This document shows, piece by piece, positions 46,217-54,964 of a DNA stretch of 64,000 nucleotides. A program made the position numbers and the translations under genes. Where the stretch lies: the NCBI RefSeq assembly GCF_014204715.1, contig NZ_JACHLY010000001.1, positions 4,300,501-4,364,500 on the forward strand, given 5' to 3'. Position 1 is the stretch's first letter. Every line of letters starts with the position of its first letter. Origin of the DNA: Streptomonospora salina. GTDB lineage: Bacteria > Actinomycetota > Actinomycetes > Streptosporangiales > Streptosporangiaceae. The notes under the pieces are model-generated. The model ran no database searches and was not told where the DNA came from. It saw only the letters and a list, made by a program, of their open reading frames with translations.

Positions 46217-47218
46217 CTAGACGTCGGCGGCTTCGGTGAGCCAGCCGTGGCGCGCGAGTTCTTCGCGCAGGACGGTCGGGTTATGGGCGTAGCGGGCGCG
46301 AATCCAGCGCAGGGACCGACCCTTGCCTTCCTCGTTGGCGTTGATTTCACCGGGCTCGATCCCGAGCCGTTTGGCGGTGGCCTTGTCGGCGCGGCTGATG
46401 CGGCGCGGCGGAGCGTGGCGCCCCTGCACGACCGGCGAGACAGACGCGCCGTTCTCGATGGCCTCGGCGCCCTCGGGGCCGAAGACCTCGCGACGCTCGG
46501 CCGGATTCAGCGACGTGGCGAGCGCATCGGGGGTGTGGTCGCTGGGCGTTCCGCCGATCACGCCCCATCCGGGTACGTGGTAGGTCGGCACGTGCACGCA
46601 GCCCGAGCACGCGGGATGGCGCTCGAAGCCGTCGCTGTAGCGGTAGAACCTCCCGGCCAGGACTAGGCATTTGTCGCAGGCCGGAAGGGTGACCAGGCGC
46701 TCATAGCCGGTGATCCGGTCGTCCAGGCTGACGCCGGTGTTGAGGACTTCGCGGGCGGCGTCGGCGACCTCGGTCCGCACCGTCGTCTCCAGGGTGGAGC
46801 GCGCCCGCTGCCATGCCTGGTCGGGCGCCATCCCGCCCCAGATCAGCGAACGCGCCTGGACCTGAGCGGTCCTCAGCACGTCGGTAAGCGGCTTGCCGGT
46901 CTGGGAGCGGCCGACCACAGCCGCCTCCACGTCCACCACGGGCGCGTCGCTGTCGGGGACGCCGCAGGCGTCGGCGTGCGCCTGGAGATAGGCCAAAGCC
47001 ATGAGCGCCGCATCGCGCTGAGCCTCGGCCACCGCCGAGTGAGCCTGGTCGTTGATGGCCTCCCACTGAGCCCGGATGGAGGCGAACGGGTTGATCTGCT
47101 CCCACAGCAGCAGCACCAGAGCAGCCGCCTGAGCCGCGACGGAGACCTGCGAAGCGGCGTAGCGCTGGGACAGCGCCACCGTCGCCAGACCGACACGGCG
47201 CCGCTCTTCGGCACGCAT
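46217..47218 (-). CDS. MuF-like minor head protein
   Basis: A 333-residue protein with a helical front and the MuF-type Cys/His region: LVTLPACDKCLVLAGRFYRY, then ERHPACSGCVHVPTY. MuF-like proteins sit at the portal and may be ejected. It overlaps the portal gene by one base. No toxin domain follows; the C-terminus is RWIRARYAHNPTVLREELAR. Confidence 0.83.
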   Translation of the reverse strand: MRAEERRRVGLATVALSQRYAASQVSVAAQAAALVLLLWEQINPFASIRAQWEAINDQAHSAVAEAQRDAALMALAYLQAHADACGVPDSDAPVVDVEAAVVGRSQTGKPLTDVLRTAQVQARSLIWGGMAPDQAWQRARSTLETTVRTEVADAAREVLNTGVSLDDRITGYERLVTLPACDKCLVLAGRFYRYSDGFERHPACSGCVHVPTYHVPGWGVIGGTPSDHTPDALATSLNPAERREVFGPEGAEAIENGASVSPVVQGRHAPPRRISRADKATAKRLGIEPGEINANEEGKGRSLRWIRARYAHNPTVLREELARHGWLTEAADV

Positions 47219-48567
47219 CAGGCAGCCTCGCCCACGGGCTCCGTCTCGCCATCGGGAAGCCGGGCACCGGTCAGCGCCCCGGACGTCTGGGCTGCGACCG
47301 CGCGCTGCGTCCCCTCGGTCTGCATGCGCTTCCACCGCGCGATAGTCGCCGGGGACGCCCCGTAGCGCTCCCAGACGGCTTCCTGCGGCATGGAGATCGG
47401 CGGCGTGCCGAGCTTCACGAGCGCGTCAACGAGCTGGCCTTCGGTGCGGGTCTCGGGATCGGCCCACACCGGTTCGCACGGGGTCTGGACGTCACCGCCG
47501 GCCAGGGACACGAGATCGAGGACGCGGCTCCAGGCTTCGCCGAGAACGAGCTGCTTGGCGCGCACCTTGGACACGAGACCGGCCTCGGCCGCCTTGATGG
47601 CGTCCCCACTCAGGTTGACCATCTGCCCGAGGAGATAGTGCGGGGGAACCTGGCTGATGGCGGCGAGCTGACGCACGAGCGAGTCCAGCACCGCGACGTA
47701 GTTGTTCAGGTTGGACTCGGTGAACTCGCCGAACTTGGTGTCGGGCCGCTCGGCGACCCACAGCCGGTCAACCGCCGAGTTGAACGGTTCGACCGGGTTG
47801 CCGTCGTCGTCTTCCGGGATCGCCATGCCGGTGACCCACCGCTGCCGGTAGGCGCTGTAGGTCATGGCGAGCTGCATGTTCAGGTTGGTGGCGTTGATGC
47901 GCTCCTGGATCGGCAGCAGCGGCGCGAGTTCGCTCTGAGGCTGGCCGAGCAGATCGGGGTCGTTGGCGAACTCCACGAACGGCACGCGCCGCATCGGGTT
48001 GGGGATCGCGTCGCGCCGACGCCAGTCCCCGAACCCTCGGTCGCGGACGTAGCGCTGAATGCGTGCCCAGTCGTAGAGGTAAGCGTGCTCAACTTGCCCG
48101 TCAGCCCACTTCTTGACCGCCCACACCGGAGTGAAGTCGGCCGGTTCGCGCTCGACGTGGACGCGCAGCGGCGACTCCCCGCGGATGACCGGCGTCGCCG
48201 GTTTCTGCGGGTTGGGCCAGACGGAGACGTAGGCGCGCCCCGATTTCAGCGACTCGGTGTAGAGCTGGGCTTGGACGGCGGCCATCCGGTTGGCCTCCAG
48301 GATGCGCCACGCCTCCAGGTCCCCGGCCTGGTCGCCCCGTCCGCGCAGCCCGTCCAGGCGCATCCGCTCGACGATGGCGTCCACCACCAGCCGCAGCCAC
48401 GCACTCGTCGCCGACTCGGCGAGCTTCTTGTACTCGCTGCGGGCGTTGCGTGGAAGGTACGGAGTGTCGTGGTCGCCCCGGTAGTAGCGGTGAAGCAGCT
48501 CCAGGTCGGACCGCCCGTGCTCTAGGGCAGAGACCCCTTGCAGTAAGCGCGGATCGACATCGGGCAT
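47218..48567 (-). CDS. Portal protein
   Basis: A 449-residue SPP1 gp6-like portal. Signs are ELLHRYYRGDHDTPYLPRNA, KLAESATSAWLRLVVDAIVE at the start, and the core with LLPIQERINATNLNMQLAMT and VPPHYLLGQMVNLSGDAIKA. It forms the ring through which DNA is packaged. It is next to the large terminase gene, as usual. Confidence 0.9.
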   Translation of the reverse strand: MPDVDPRLLQGVSALEHGRSDLELLHRYYRGDHDTPYLPRNARSEYKKLAESATSAWLRLVVDAIVERMRLDGLRGRGDQAGDLEAWRILEANRMAAVQAQLYTESLKSGRAYVSVWPNPQKPATPVIRGESPLRVHVEREPADFTPVWAVKKWADGQVEHAYLYDWARIQRYVRDRGFGDWRRRDAIPNPMRRVPFVEFANDPDLLGQPQSELAPLLPIQERINATNLNMQLAMTYSAYRQRWVTGMAIPEDDDGNPVEPFNSAVDRLWVAERPDTKFGEFTESNLNNYVAVLDSLVRQLAAISQVPPHYLLGQMVNLSGDAIKAAEAGLVSKVRAKQLVLGEAWSRVLDLVSLAGGDVQTPCEPVWADPETRTEGQLVDALVKLGTPPISMPQEAVWERYGASPATIARWKRMQTEGTQRAVAAQTSGALTGARLPDGETEPVGEAA

Positions 48568-48604
48568 GGTGAAACCGCCCCCTGACGGTCGGTGGGTGGA
48601 TGGA

Positions 48605-50275
48605 TCAGAACCCGACGACGCGGCCGGGGCGGTGCTCCTGGCGTGCGCGGGTACGCCACGCGGCGACCGCCATCGCGGCCGTCAGAACGCCGTCGATGCG
48701 CTTGTTCGCGCCGCCGCGCCTCGGCTTGACGGGCTTGATCAGCTCCGGGTCGTCGGTGCCGCGTTTGACCTCCACGGCGTCGAAGCAGTGCCGCGAGACC
48801 GGATTGGCGTGGTGGTCGAACGCCCGGGTCTTGAGCACCGCCATGAGTTCGCGCATGCCGGGGGAGAGCCCCGTGAAGGTCTGCGGCACCGGAACCAGCT
48901 CGGTGGAAGGGCCGAGACGGCGGCCCAACTCCTGAACGGCCGGTTCGCCGCTCCAGGGGTCGTAGTCGATCTCGGCGAGCGTGACCCGCTGGGCATCGGC
49001 CGCGATGTCGTCATAGACCCGCTGGTAGTCGATGACATCGCCTTCGGTGATGGTCAGCCAGCCGTCGCGCACCCACGACTCGGCCGCCCCGCCCGTACTC
49101 GTCACCAGAGCGGGAAGCGCAGCTTCGGGCAGCCAGTAGCGCCACAGGACTTCGGCGCCCCCGTCCGGCCGGGGCACGATCACACACCACGCGGTCAGGT
49201 CGAGCTTGGCCGAAAGGTCGAGCCCGCCGTAGGCCAGAGGCCGGCCGACCGGAAGACGCCACTCTGGGCTCGGCCACGGCTCCCCGGCCGCGCAGTCGTA
49301 GAGGTCCATCGGCACCCAACGGGAGACTTGCGAGACCCACTGGTTCAGCCGGAACTGTCTGAAGACGTTCTCGCGTGCGGGGTCCTCGCGGGCTTCGGAC
49401 GCCTCCTCGCGAAGGGTCTCGATGCTGAGGAAGTCACCGAGAGCCGGGTTGGCGAGCTTCCAGACCTCTTCGTCCCACGGGTCGGCATCGGGTGGTGCCT
49501 CGGCGAGGTAGGCGAACCGGTGCGGCGCGCGGTTGGGGTTCTCCAGGACGCGCTTGGCTTCCAGGTACTCCTGATAGCAGAAGCTGTCGCGGTCGTTTCC
49601 GGCGGTGGTGATGGCGACCATCAGCGGTTGCGTGCGGGTTCCGGCGCCGGTGCGCAGCGCGTTCCACAGGTCGCCGTTGGGGGCGGTCAGCAGTTCGTCA
49701 TAGACCGCGCCGTGCGGGTTGTGACCGAGGTTGCCCCCGGCGTCGGCCGGGATCGCCTCGTAGTACGAGCCGGTCTGCTCGTCCACGATGCGCTTGACGT
49801 GGTCCTTGACGACGAGGCGGCGCGAGAGCACCGGCGAGAGCTTGACCATGCGCGCGGCGACGTCGAAGACCTTGCGCGCCTGGTCCTTGTCCACGGCCGC
49901 GCCGTAGATCTCGGCGCCTTCCTCCCCGTCGGCGCAGAGCAGGTAGAGGCAGATTCCGGCCGCGATCTCGGACTTGCCGCACTTGCGCGCCATGGAAATG
50001 TAGGCGAGCCGGTAGCGGCGCACGTACTGCTCAGCCTGTTCGTCCCAGCGGACCGTGCCGAACAGCGGCCGAATGATGTCGTGCTCCTGCCACGGAGCGA
50101 GCCGGAACGCCTGGCGAGCCCAACGCGCTTTCGTGTGCACGAGCAGTTCAGAGAAGAACGCGACGACGTGATCGGCGCGCTGTTGGCAGTAGTGCTCCCC
50201 GCGCTTGGTGCAGGTGTCGCCGTCGAACGTCCGACCGCACACGGGAAACCGGGAGCGGGAGGCGCGCGCGGGCAT
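48605..50275 (-). CDS. terL: Terminase large subunit
   Basis: A 556-residue packaging motor. The N-terminus has a Cys-His zinc element (FPVCGRTFDGDTCTKRGEHY). The ATPase has Walker A SMARKCGKSE (residues 94-103) and Walker B GAVYDEL (189-195). The nuclease part has DLSAKLDLTAW and EIDYDPW with acidic residues. Two plus-strand genes separate it from the small subunit. Confidence 0.93.
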   Translation of the reverse strand: MPARASRSRFPVCGRTFDGDTCTKRGEHYCQQRADHVVAFFSELLVHTKARWARQAFRLAPWQEHDIIRPLFGTVRWDEQAEQYVRRYRLAYISMARKCGKSEIAAGICLYLLCADGEEGAEIYGAAVDKDQARKVFDVAARMVKLSPVLSRRLVVKDHVKRIVDEQTGSYYEAIPADAGGNLGHNPHGAVYDELLTAPNGDLWNALRTGAGTRTQPLMVAITTAGNDRDSFCYQEYLEAKRVLENPNRAPHRFAYLAEAPPDADPWDEEVWKLANPALGDFLSIETLREEASEAREDPARENVFRQFRLNQWVSQVSRWVPMDLYDCAAGEPWPSPEWRLPVGRPLAYGGLDLSAKLDLTAWCVIVPRPDGGAEVLWRYWLPEAALPALVTSTGGAAESWVRDGWLTITEGDVIDYQRVYDDIAADAQRVTLAEIDYDPWSGEPAVQELGRRLGPSTELVPVPQTFTGLSPGMRELMAVLKTRAFDHHANPVSRHCFDAVEVKRGTDDPELIKPVKPRRGGANKRIDGVLTAAMAVAAWRTRARQEHRPGRVVGF

Positions 50276-50338
50276 GACGGCACCTCCCGTTGACGATCGG
50301 GCAGCGGGCGTCAGTGGGATCCGTTAGCGTCTGGAGCT

Positions 50339-50989
50339 ATGTCCTCAGAGCTGGTTCAAGTGCTCACCGCGTTCATCGGAGTTGCGGGCACTCTGGCGGC
50401 GGCCATCGTCACCCAGGCCATCGCCCGTAGGAACGAACGTGATCGGCGGACTGCTGACGATCAGCGCCGGTGGAACGACCTGAGCTTCGAGCTAGCTCAT
50501 TCACTGCTACAGGAGACCGACGCTCTAGCGGACAGGGCGCATACAGGCAAAGCTGGGTACTGGATTCGCTCTCGTAAACGTAGGGCTGCGCTCGCGCGCG
50601 CCGGGCATCTCCATATGGGAGACCTCCCGGACGAGGGAGTTGACGGCCTCATCACCGCTGGGGAGGTTGCCTGGTTCCGCTCATATGAGACGACCTTGTC
50701 GGACTACGCACATAAGTTCCAGGAGATCAACTCGAAGCTGTCGTTGATCGCGGATGTCGAAGTCAGTGAGGCGGCAGCTCGGATGCAGGTTGCCGCGTTA
50801 GAACTAGCCGATTGCTGCTGTCAATTCGAAAGCAGTCTCTACGACTCGCGACAGCGGGCACTGCATGAAGCTGAGGGTCAGTTCAGGTCGGTCGTGCGCT
50901 CGTACCTGCGTCGTGACATCGAGAAGGAGCCCGTCAATAACCGGCGCCTCGAAGGCATCCTGGACGAGATTAACCTGCGGCGGCTCTGA
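50339..50989 (+). CDS. Membrane-anchored protein between terminase genes (moron-like)
   Basis: A 216-residue protein with one N-terminal span (VLTAFIGVAGTLAAAIVTQA) and a long helical cytoplasmic part with a Cys cluster (ADCCCQFESS). It is read against the late operon and its sequence is visibly less GC-rich than its neighbours. Such genes in lysogens often act for the host, as superinfection exclusion does. The function is not known. Confidence 0.7.
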   Translation: MSSELVQVLTAFIGVAGTLAAAIVTQAIARRNERDRRTADDQRRWNDLSFELAHSLLQETDALADRAHTGKAGYWIRSRKRRAALARAGHLHMGDLPDEGVDGLITAGEVAWFRSYETTLSDYAHKFQEINSKLSLIADVEVSEAAARMQVAALELADCCCQFESSLYDSRQRALHEAEGQFRSVVRSYLRRDIEKEPVNNRRLEGILDEINLRRL

Positions 50990-51047
50990 TAGAGCCCGAT
51001 CCTGTGTCTTGGTCTGGCCATCCGCAGAGTAACTAGTAGACGCGTCC

Positions 51048-51437
51048 ATGAAGCCATGTAGGCTCCAGTGCGTGGGTAAACGAGGTCGTCGTAGAGCAGC
51101 GCAGCCGTCCTCAGATGGCTCCTGGCGCTGGACCGTGCCCGTGCTCACGGCTGCGGGAGCGATCACCGCAGCCTGTGCCGGGTTCAATGATTGGCCGAGC
51201 CCCTTCCAAGTCGCGATGGTCGCCTCAAGCGCTGCGTTCGCGGCGGCGGCAGTTGTTTTTTCGGACCCGCGCACCCCCCTCAATCGAAAAAAACGCCCCG
51301 CTCGCGTGGGGACGAACCGCACTGCCGAGTTTCCGTTGGCCAAGCACGCATATGAAACGGGGCGGTTGGCCGATGGGCAGTGGCGCATCCTCGCGGCTAT
51401 CCATGACCTGGGCAAGGTGGGGGTCTGGTCTACGTAG
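51048..51437 (+). CDS. Small membrane protein, second moron-like gene
   Basis: A 129-residue protein with a basic N-terminus and two hydrophobic spans (WTVPVLTAAGAITAACAGF and FQVAMVASSAAFAAAAVVF), then a soluble tail. It lies just after the first moron-like gene on the plus strand. Its last codons form half of a perfect 24-bp palindrome that likely ends its transcript. Confidence 0.65.
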   Translation: MKPCRLQCVGKRGRRRAAQPSSDGSWRWTVPVLTAAGAITAACAGFNDWPSPFQVAMVASSAAFAAAAVVFSDPRTPLNRKKRPARVGTNRTAEFPLAKHAYETGRLADGQWRILAAIHDLGKVGVWST

Positions 51438-51445
51438 ACCAGACC
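51422..51445. terminator. Perfect 24-bp palindrome at the moron-terminase junction
   Basis: GGTCTGGTCTAC and GTAGACCAGACC meet without a loop; the stop codon of the plus-strand gene (51435-51437) is inside it. It can end the plus-strand transcript and perhaps shield it from the late operon. Confidence 0.75.
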
Positions 51446-51481
51446 GGCTACGCGAGTGTGCGCAGAACGCGCATGCTGGAG

Positions 51482-51937
51482 TCATCCCAGTAGCCGCGCC
51501 GCATGGTCCTCGGCGACCCGCTCAGTCGTGAGCTGGACGCGCGCGGCCGGGGTCAGGCCGAACTCGCGGGCGAAGGCGAGCATGGTCCGCGCGGCCTCGC
51601 GCTGGATGCGGACGGCCGGGTTCGTGCGTAGCGCACCGTCGCGGTCCTTGATCAGCGGTCCGGCCTTCTGCACCATCGCAGAAGCCTGAGCGTGCAGTCG
51701 CACGGCTTCGACGTAGGCGTGAAGCTGGTGGGCGTCGGTGCGGTGGATGAGCCCCATCGCGTCCAGTTCGGCGACGACGTGTTCCCAGATCGCCCGGCCG
51801 GCCTCGTCCAGTTCGGCTGGGACCTCTGGAAGGCCGGGGGAAGGCTGAGGCTCGTCCTCGTTGATGCGGTAGGGGCGCTCTCCGTGCAGGACCCGGAGAT
51901 TGGTCGGTTTGGGCGGCGGTCCGCGACGGCCCATCAT
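51482..51937 (-). CDS. terS: Terminase small subunit (P27 family)
   Basis: A 151-residue protein starting MMGRRGPPPKPTNLRVLHGE, the conserved start of P27-type small terminases, with helical parts EAGRAIWEHVVAELDAMGLI and IQREAARTMLAFAREFGLTP. It recognises the packaging site. It follows the dioxygenase gene by 14 bases. Confidence 0.9.
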   Translation of the reverse strand: MMGRRGPPPKPTNLRVLHGERPYRINEDEPQPSPGLPEVPAELDEAGRAIWEHVVAELDAMGLIHRTDAHQLHAYVEAVRLHAQASAMVQKAGPLIKDRDGALRTNPAVRIQREAARTMLAFAREFGLTPAARVQLTTERVAEDHAARLLG

Positions 51938-51951
51938 GCGCCCCCTCTGCG

Positions 51952-52860
51952 TTAGCCCTTCTGCGCGGTGCGTGCGTTGCGGCGCTCAGCGGCGGCGATC
52001 GCCTTGTTCTGCTCTTCCTCGGCGGAGCCGCAGGCGTTCATCCGTTCGCGGTAGTAGGCCACGACCGAGATCCGCTCGGCGCCGCAGCATCTGAGCATCT
52101 GATCGTTCTTCGCGCCGTGCGGGCATGTCATCGCCGTGTTGGCGTGCCACTGGTGGGCGTCCATGAGGAGTAGATCGCCCTCGTCCATGTCGGCGGCGAC
52201 GCGGTACTCGGGGAACACCAGACGGCCGCCGGAGTAGTCGCCTCGGCGTAGTACCGCGAGGGTGGAGAACCCTTCGGCCAGATCCCCGGCGTCCTTGTGT
52301 CCGCCGGTCGGGTAGGAGTTGTTGACGGTGACCGTGGAGAACACGGTCCCCGGCACGATCCAGTCGGGATGGGTCGCCGCGACCCGTTCGGCCTGGGCCT
52401 CGTAGCGGTCGGGTACGTGCTCGGCCAGGGCCGTACTCATCGACTCCAGCAGTGGCGCGAGCTGGCGGAAGCGCGGAAGGTGCTCCCCGGTCCAGGCGGT
52501 CAGCCGACAGTAGCGCTGCTGCCCGGAGGGGTCCATGGACCCGACGATCGCCGAGGACACGTTGCGCGCTCGGGTCCGCGTCTGGCCGGGGATCTTCACG
52601 CGCCGCGTGCCGGAGGCGAGTCCGCGGTTGTCGGTGCGCTGCGAGCGCAGACCGTGCAGCACGTCGTAGATGTCGGGATGCTTCTCCAGCACCGGCCGCA
52701 GGTGGCCGGGCAGGTATATGCACAGCGGCCGTCCATCAGGCATCAGCACCCGTGCGGGTTGGGTCAGCAGAAGCCCGTAGGACTCGTCAGTAGGCAACCG
52801 CCCCTCGTGTGCCTGAACGGTGGTGGGATGCGCGCGGTTGCGTAGGCGAAGTTCGATCAT
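51952..52860 (-). CDS. TET/JBP-like Fe(II)/2-oxoglutarate dioxygenase
   Basis: A 302-residue protein with the double-stranded beta-helix motif set: His188-x-Asp190 in TGGHKDAGD, the distal His239 in DAHQWHANT and a 2-oxoglutarate-binding Arg263 in AERISVVAYY. The segment YSGGRLVFPEYRVAADMDEG is typical of the TET/JBP family, which oxidises the methyl group of thymine or 5-methylcytosine in DNA. It ends a four-gene overlapped group with ParB-like, P-loop kinase and a 143-residue protein, next to the terminase. DNA-base modification is the leading idea; a nucleotide or protein target is not ruled out. Confidence 0.82.
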   Translation of the reverse strand: MIELRLRNRAHPTTVQAHEGRLPTDESYGLLLTQPARVLMPDGRPLCIYLPGHLRPVLEKHPDIYDVLHGLRSQRTDNRGLASGTRRVKIPGQTRTRARNVSSAIVGSMDPSGQQRYCRLTAWTGEHLPRFRQLAPLLESMSTALAEHVPDRYEAQAERVAATHPDWIVPGTVFSTVTVNNSYPTGGHKDAGDLAEGFSTLAVLRRGDYSGGRLVFPEYRVAADMDEGDLLLMDAHQWHANTAMTCPHGAKNDQMLRCCGAERISVVAYYRERMNACGSAEEEQNKAIAAAERRNARTAQKG

Positions 52861-53288
52861 GCCGCGCCCTTCTCCACATCGGATGTGACTTCCAGCCGCT
52901 TGCAGACCAGTTCGACGGCGACGGCCGGTAGCTCGTCGGCGCGCACGAACGTCGAGACCGAGTCGCGGGCGATGAACCACGGGAAGGCAACGTCATCGAC
53001 CATCACCTGCGCTTCGTCGCCGGCGCGGACGACGCGGATCACATCCGGGAGCCGACCGGCCCCGTCGGCGGGGTCGCGCCACTCCAGCCGCGTCGCGCCG
53101 TCGTGTCCGTGGACGGCAAACGCCGTGTCGATGTCGGGCCAGAAGACGGTCGAGGCATACTCGCTCATCCAGCGCACCGCAACGGTTCCATCCGAGAACC
53201 GCACGCCTTCGGCGACGGCGCCGGTGCCGCTGACGCCGGTCTCATCGGCCTCGCGCACGAGCAGGAAGCGGCGGCTTCCTCGGGTCAT
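52857..53288 (-). CDS. Unknown protein in the modification cassette
   Basis: A 143-residue protein. Its first half (RFLLVREADETGVSGTGAVA, EGVRFSDGTVAVRWMSEYAS) is a small beta-barrel-like domain seen in actinophage and actinobacterial proteins of unknown role; the second half has VIRVVRAGDEAQVMVDDVAF. It overlaps its neighbours by four bases on each side (ATGA), so it is made together with the kinase and the dioxygenase. Confidence 0.72.
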   Translation of the reverse strand: MTRGSRRFLLVREADETGVSGTGAVAEGVRFSDGTVAVRWMSEYASTVFWPDIDTAFAVHGHDGATRLEWRDPADGAGRLPDVIRVVRAGDEAQVMVDDVAFPWFIARDSVSTFVRADELPAVAVELVCKRLEVTSDVEKGAA

Positions 53289-53836
53289 GTCAGAGCCTCC
53301 AGTTCGGGGACGCGGGCGGCCAGACGCGCACCGATCTCTTGCGGCGCGTCGGTGCAGGCGTCGGTGATGACCGGCCATCCGCGCGCCTCGGCGAGCGCGG
53401 CCAGGCGCCGCGCCTTCGTCGTACGGCCGCGAACCCACGACGGTTCATGGGCGGAGCCGCGGGCTCGGCGTCGTTGAGCAGCGACCTCGGCGGGCGGTCG
53501 GCACCACACGAGGGTCGGGGCGAACCCGACCGCCTCGGCGGCGCCGAGGAACCCGGCCGTGGCGAGCCGATCGCCCTCGGCCAGAACCAGCGGGACGGGC
53601 GAGCTGGGCAGCCAGGAGCGCGCGGACGGTTCCACCGAGAGTGCGAGCGCATCGGTTCCAGGGAAGCGCGCTCGACGCCGGCCGAGCTCGACCGCGACCA
53701 CTTCGCGTGAGCGAACGAGCAGATCGTGAGCGAACGGGGCGCGGCGGCCGATGCGATCGCAGCGCGCGGTGAGCGCGGCCATCGTGGTCGACTTGCCTGC
53801 TCCCGGTTCACCGATCAGGTAGACGAGCCGGGTCAC
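53285..53836 (-). CDS. P-loop kinase of the modification cassette
   Basis: A 183-residue nucleoside-kinase-like P-loop protein with Walker A GEPGAGKST (residues 9-17) and a late RGRTTKARRLAALAEARGW segment. Phage P-loop kinases of this size include the 5-hydroxymethyluracil DNA kinases that act after a hydroxylase. It starts at GTG 53836 and overlaps ParB by four bases. Its partner dioxygenase suggests kinase action on an oxidised base in DNA, but the target is inferred. Confidence 0.8.
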   Translation of the reverse strand: MTRLVYLIGEPGAGKSTTMAALTARCDRIGRRAPFAHDLLVRSREVVAVELGRRRARFPGTDALALSVEPSARSWLPSSPVPLVLAEGDRLATAGFLGAAEAVGFAPTLVWCRPPAEVAAQRRRARGSAHEPSWVRGRTTKARRLAALAEARGWPVITDACTDAPQEIGARLAARVPELEALT

Positions 53837-54528
53837 GCCGCGTCTCGCAGATGCAGATGCGCGCGCATCGCCTCGGGCTCGGCGGCGCGCAGAGCGGCGA
53901 GCACGATCTCTCCCGAGGACGCCTCGGCGTCGGCGGCTTCGCGCAGTTCGCTGATGCGCTCGACCGCTGCGGCGTGCTCATCCAGGGGCAGCACCACGAC
54001 GAGATCGCGCAGTCCCGACGCCGAGCCGGTGTTCGCGCCGAGGTTGGCGGTGCGCTCGTGCTCCTCCTCCTCGCTCTCGGCGTAGTCGGGATGGATCGGC
54101 GCGGGCTCGGAGGTCGGCACTTCACCGACGCGCACGGCCAGATCTTCCAGGTCGTCTACCGAGTAGGCGGTTCCGGCCAGTGCCGAGGCGTCGGCGCCCA
54201 CGTCATCGAGGAGCGCGAGCAGAGCCTTCTCGTCGTAGGTGGCCAGATCGTTGGTCTTGTTGTCGGCGAGCAGGATCTTGCGTGCGCGGTCGTCGTCCAC
54301 GTCGATCCACAGGACGGGCACCTTCTTCTCGCCCTGGGTCTTCGCCGCTTTCCAGCGGTGGTTGCCCGCGAGGATGCGGCCGGTGGACTTCTGTGCGATC
54401 ACCGCGCCGTAGAACCCGTTGTGCTCGATCGACTCGGCGATCGCCCCGGTGTCGCCGCGACGCGGGTTGTCGGGGTGCGGTTCGAGCTTGCCGATCGGCA
54501 CGAGTTCGTACTTCTGGTCCGCGATCAT
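53833..54528 (-). CDS. ParB-like nuclease-domain protein
   Basis: A 231-residue protein with the ParB N-terminal fold: LEPHPDNPR (residues 15-23), IAESIEHNGFYGAVIAQ and GRILAGNHRWKAA (50-62), the latter two being the ParB boxes. ParB-fold phage proteins bind nucleotides and often lie with DNA-modification enzymes. The C-terminal half is acidic and unlike chromosome ParB. It is the first gene of the cassette. Confidence 0.85.
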   Translation of the reverse strand: MIADQKYELVPIGKLEPHPDNPRRGDTGAIAESIEHNGFYGAVIAQKSTGRILAGNHRWKAAKTQGEKKVPVLWIDVDDDRARKILLADNKTNDLATYDEKALLALLDDVGADASALAGTAYSVDDLEDLAVRVGEVPTSEPAPIHPDYAESEEEEHERTANLGANTGSASGLRDLVVVLPLDEHAAAVERISELREAADAEASSGEIVLAALRAAEPEAMRAHLHLRDAA

Positions 54529-54964
54529 GCGGCTGACCCCCTTGAACAGCAGGGGCGACGCCCCAACTTTTCGGACGAAACCGTGGCGCGTGTGCCCGGC
54601 CCTGGCCGCCGGGCTTCTGTTGGATGCGGCCGGGGGTGGTTCCCCGCCCCCGGCGAGTGGCCAGGGCGGAGCGCGGCGGAGCCCAGCAGGCGAGCAGACG
54701 CCTCGGTGGTCACGCGCGGTGATGGATGGTCGGGTGTGGTGCGGCCGGTCCGGCAGGCGCGCCTACAGCGGGAGCGACCTGGGCGACCCTGCACCGTTTT
54801 ATAACGGCTTGGTAAAACATGCTGGTCAATTGGACGCGCGGGCGATCTCCGGTGGCCTGGGGAGGTGTCACGTTGTCGCCGATGGGCGGTCCGTTGGATG
54901 TGGCGACCATCACCCATAGCATTTATGCGTACGCAAAAACGGCAACAGCCCAGGGAGGCACCAC
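54529..54964. promoter_or_regulatory. Divergent control region between late and small-gene operons
   Basis: Plus strand: TTGGAT (54894-54899), 17 bases, TAGCAT (54917-54922), then the gene at 54965 with GGGAGG. Minus strand: TTGACC (complement of 54824-54829) and TATAAA (complement of 54798-54803) are spaced by 20 bases and could drive the late operon. CCGTTTTATAACGG (54794-54807) is a near palindrome at the minus -10, and TGCGTACGCA (54926-54935) is a perfect palindrome at the plus start. Confidence 0.5.
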
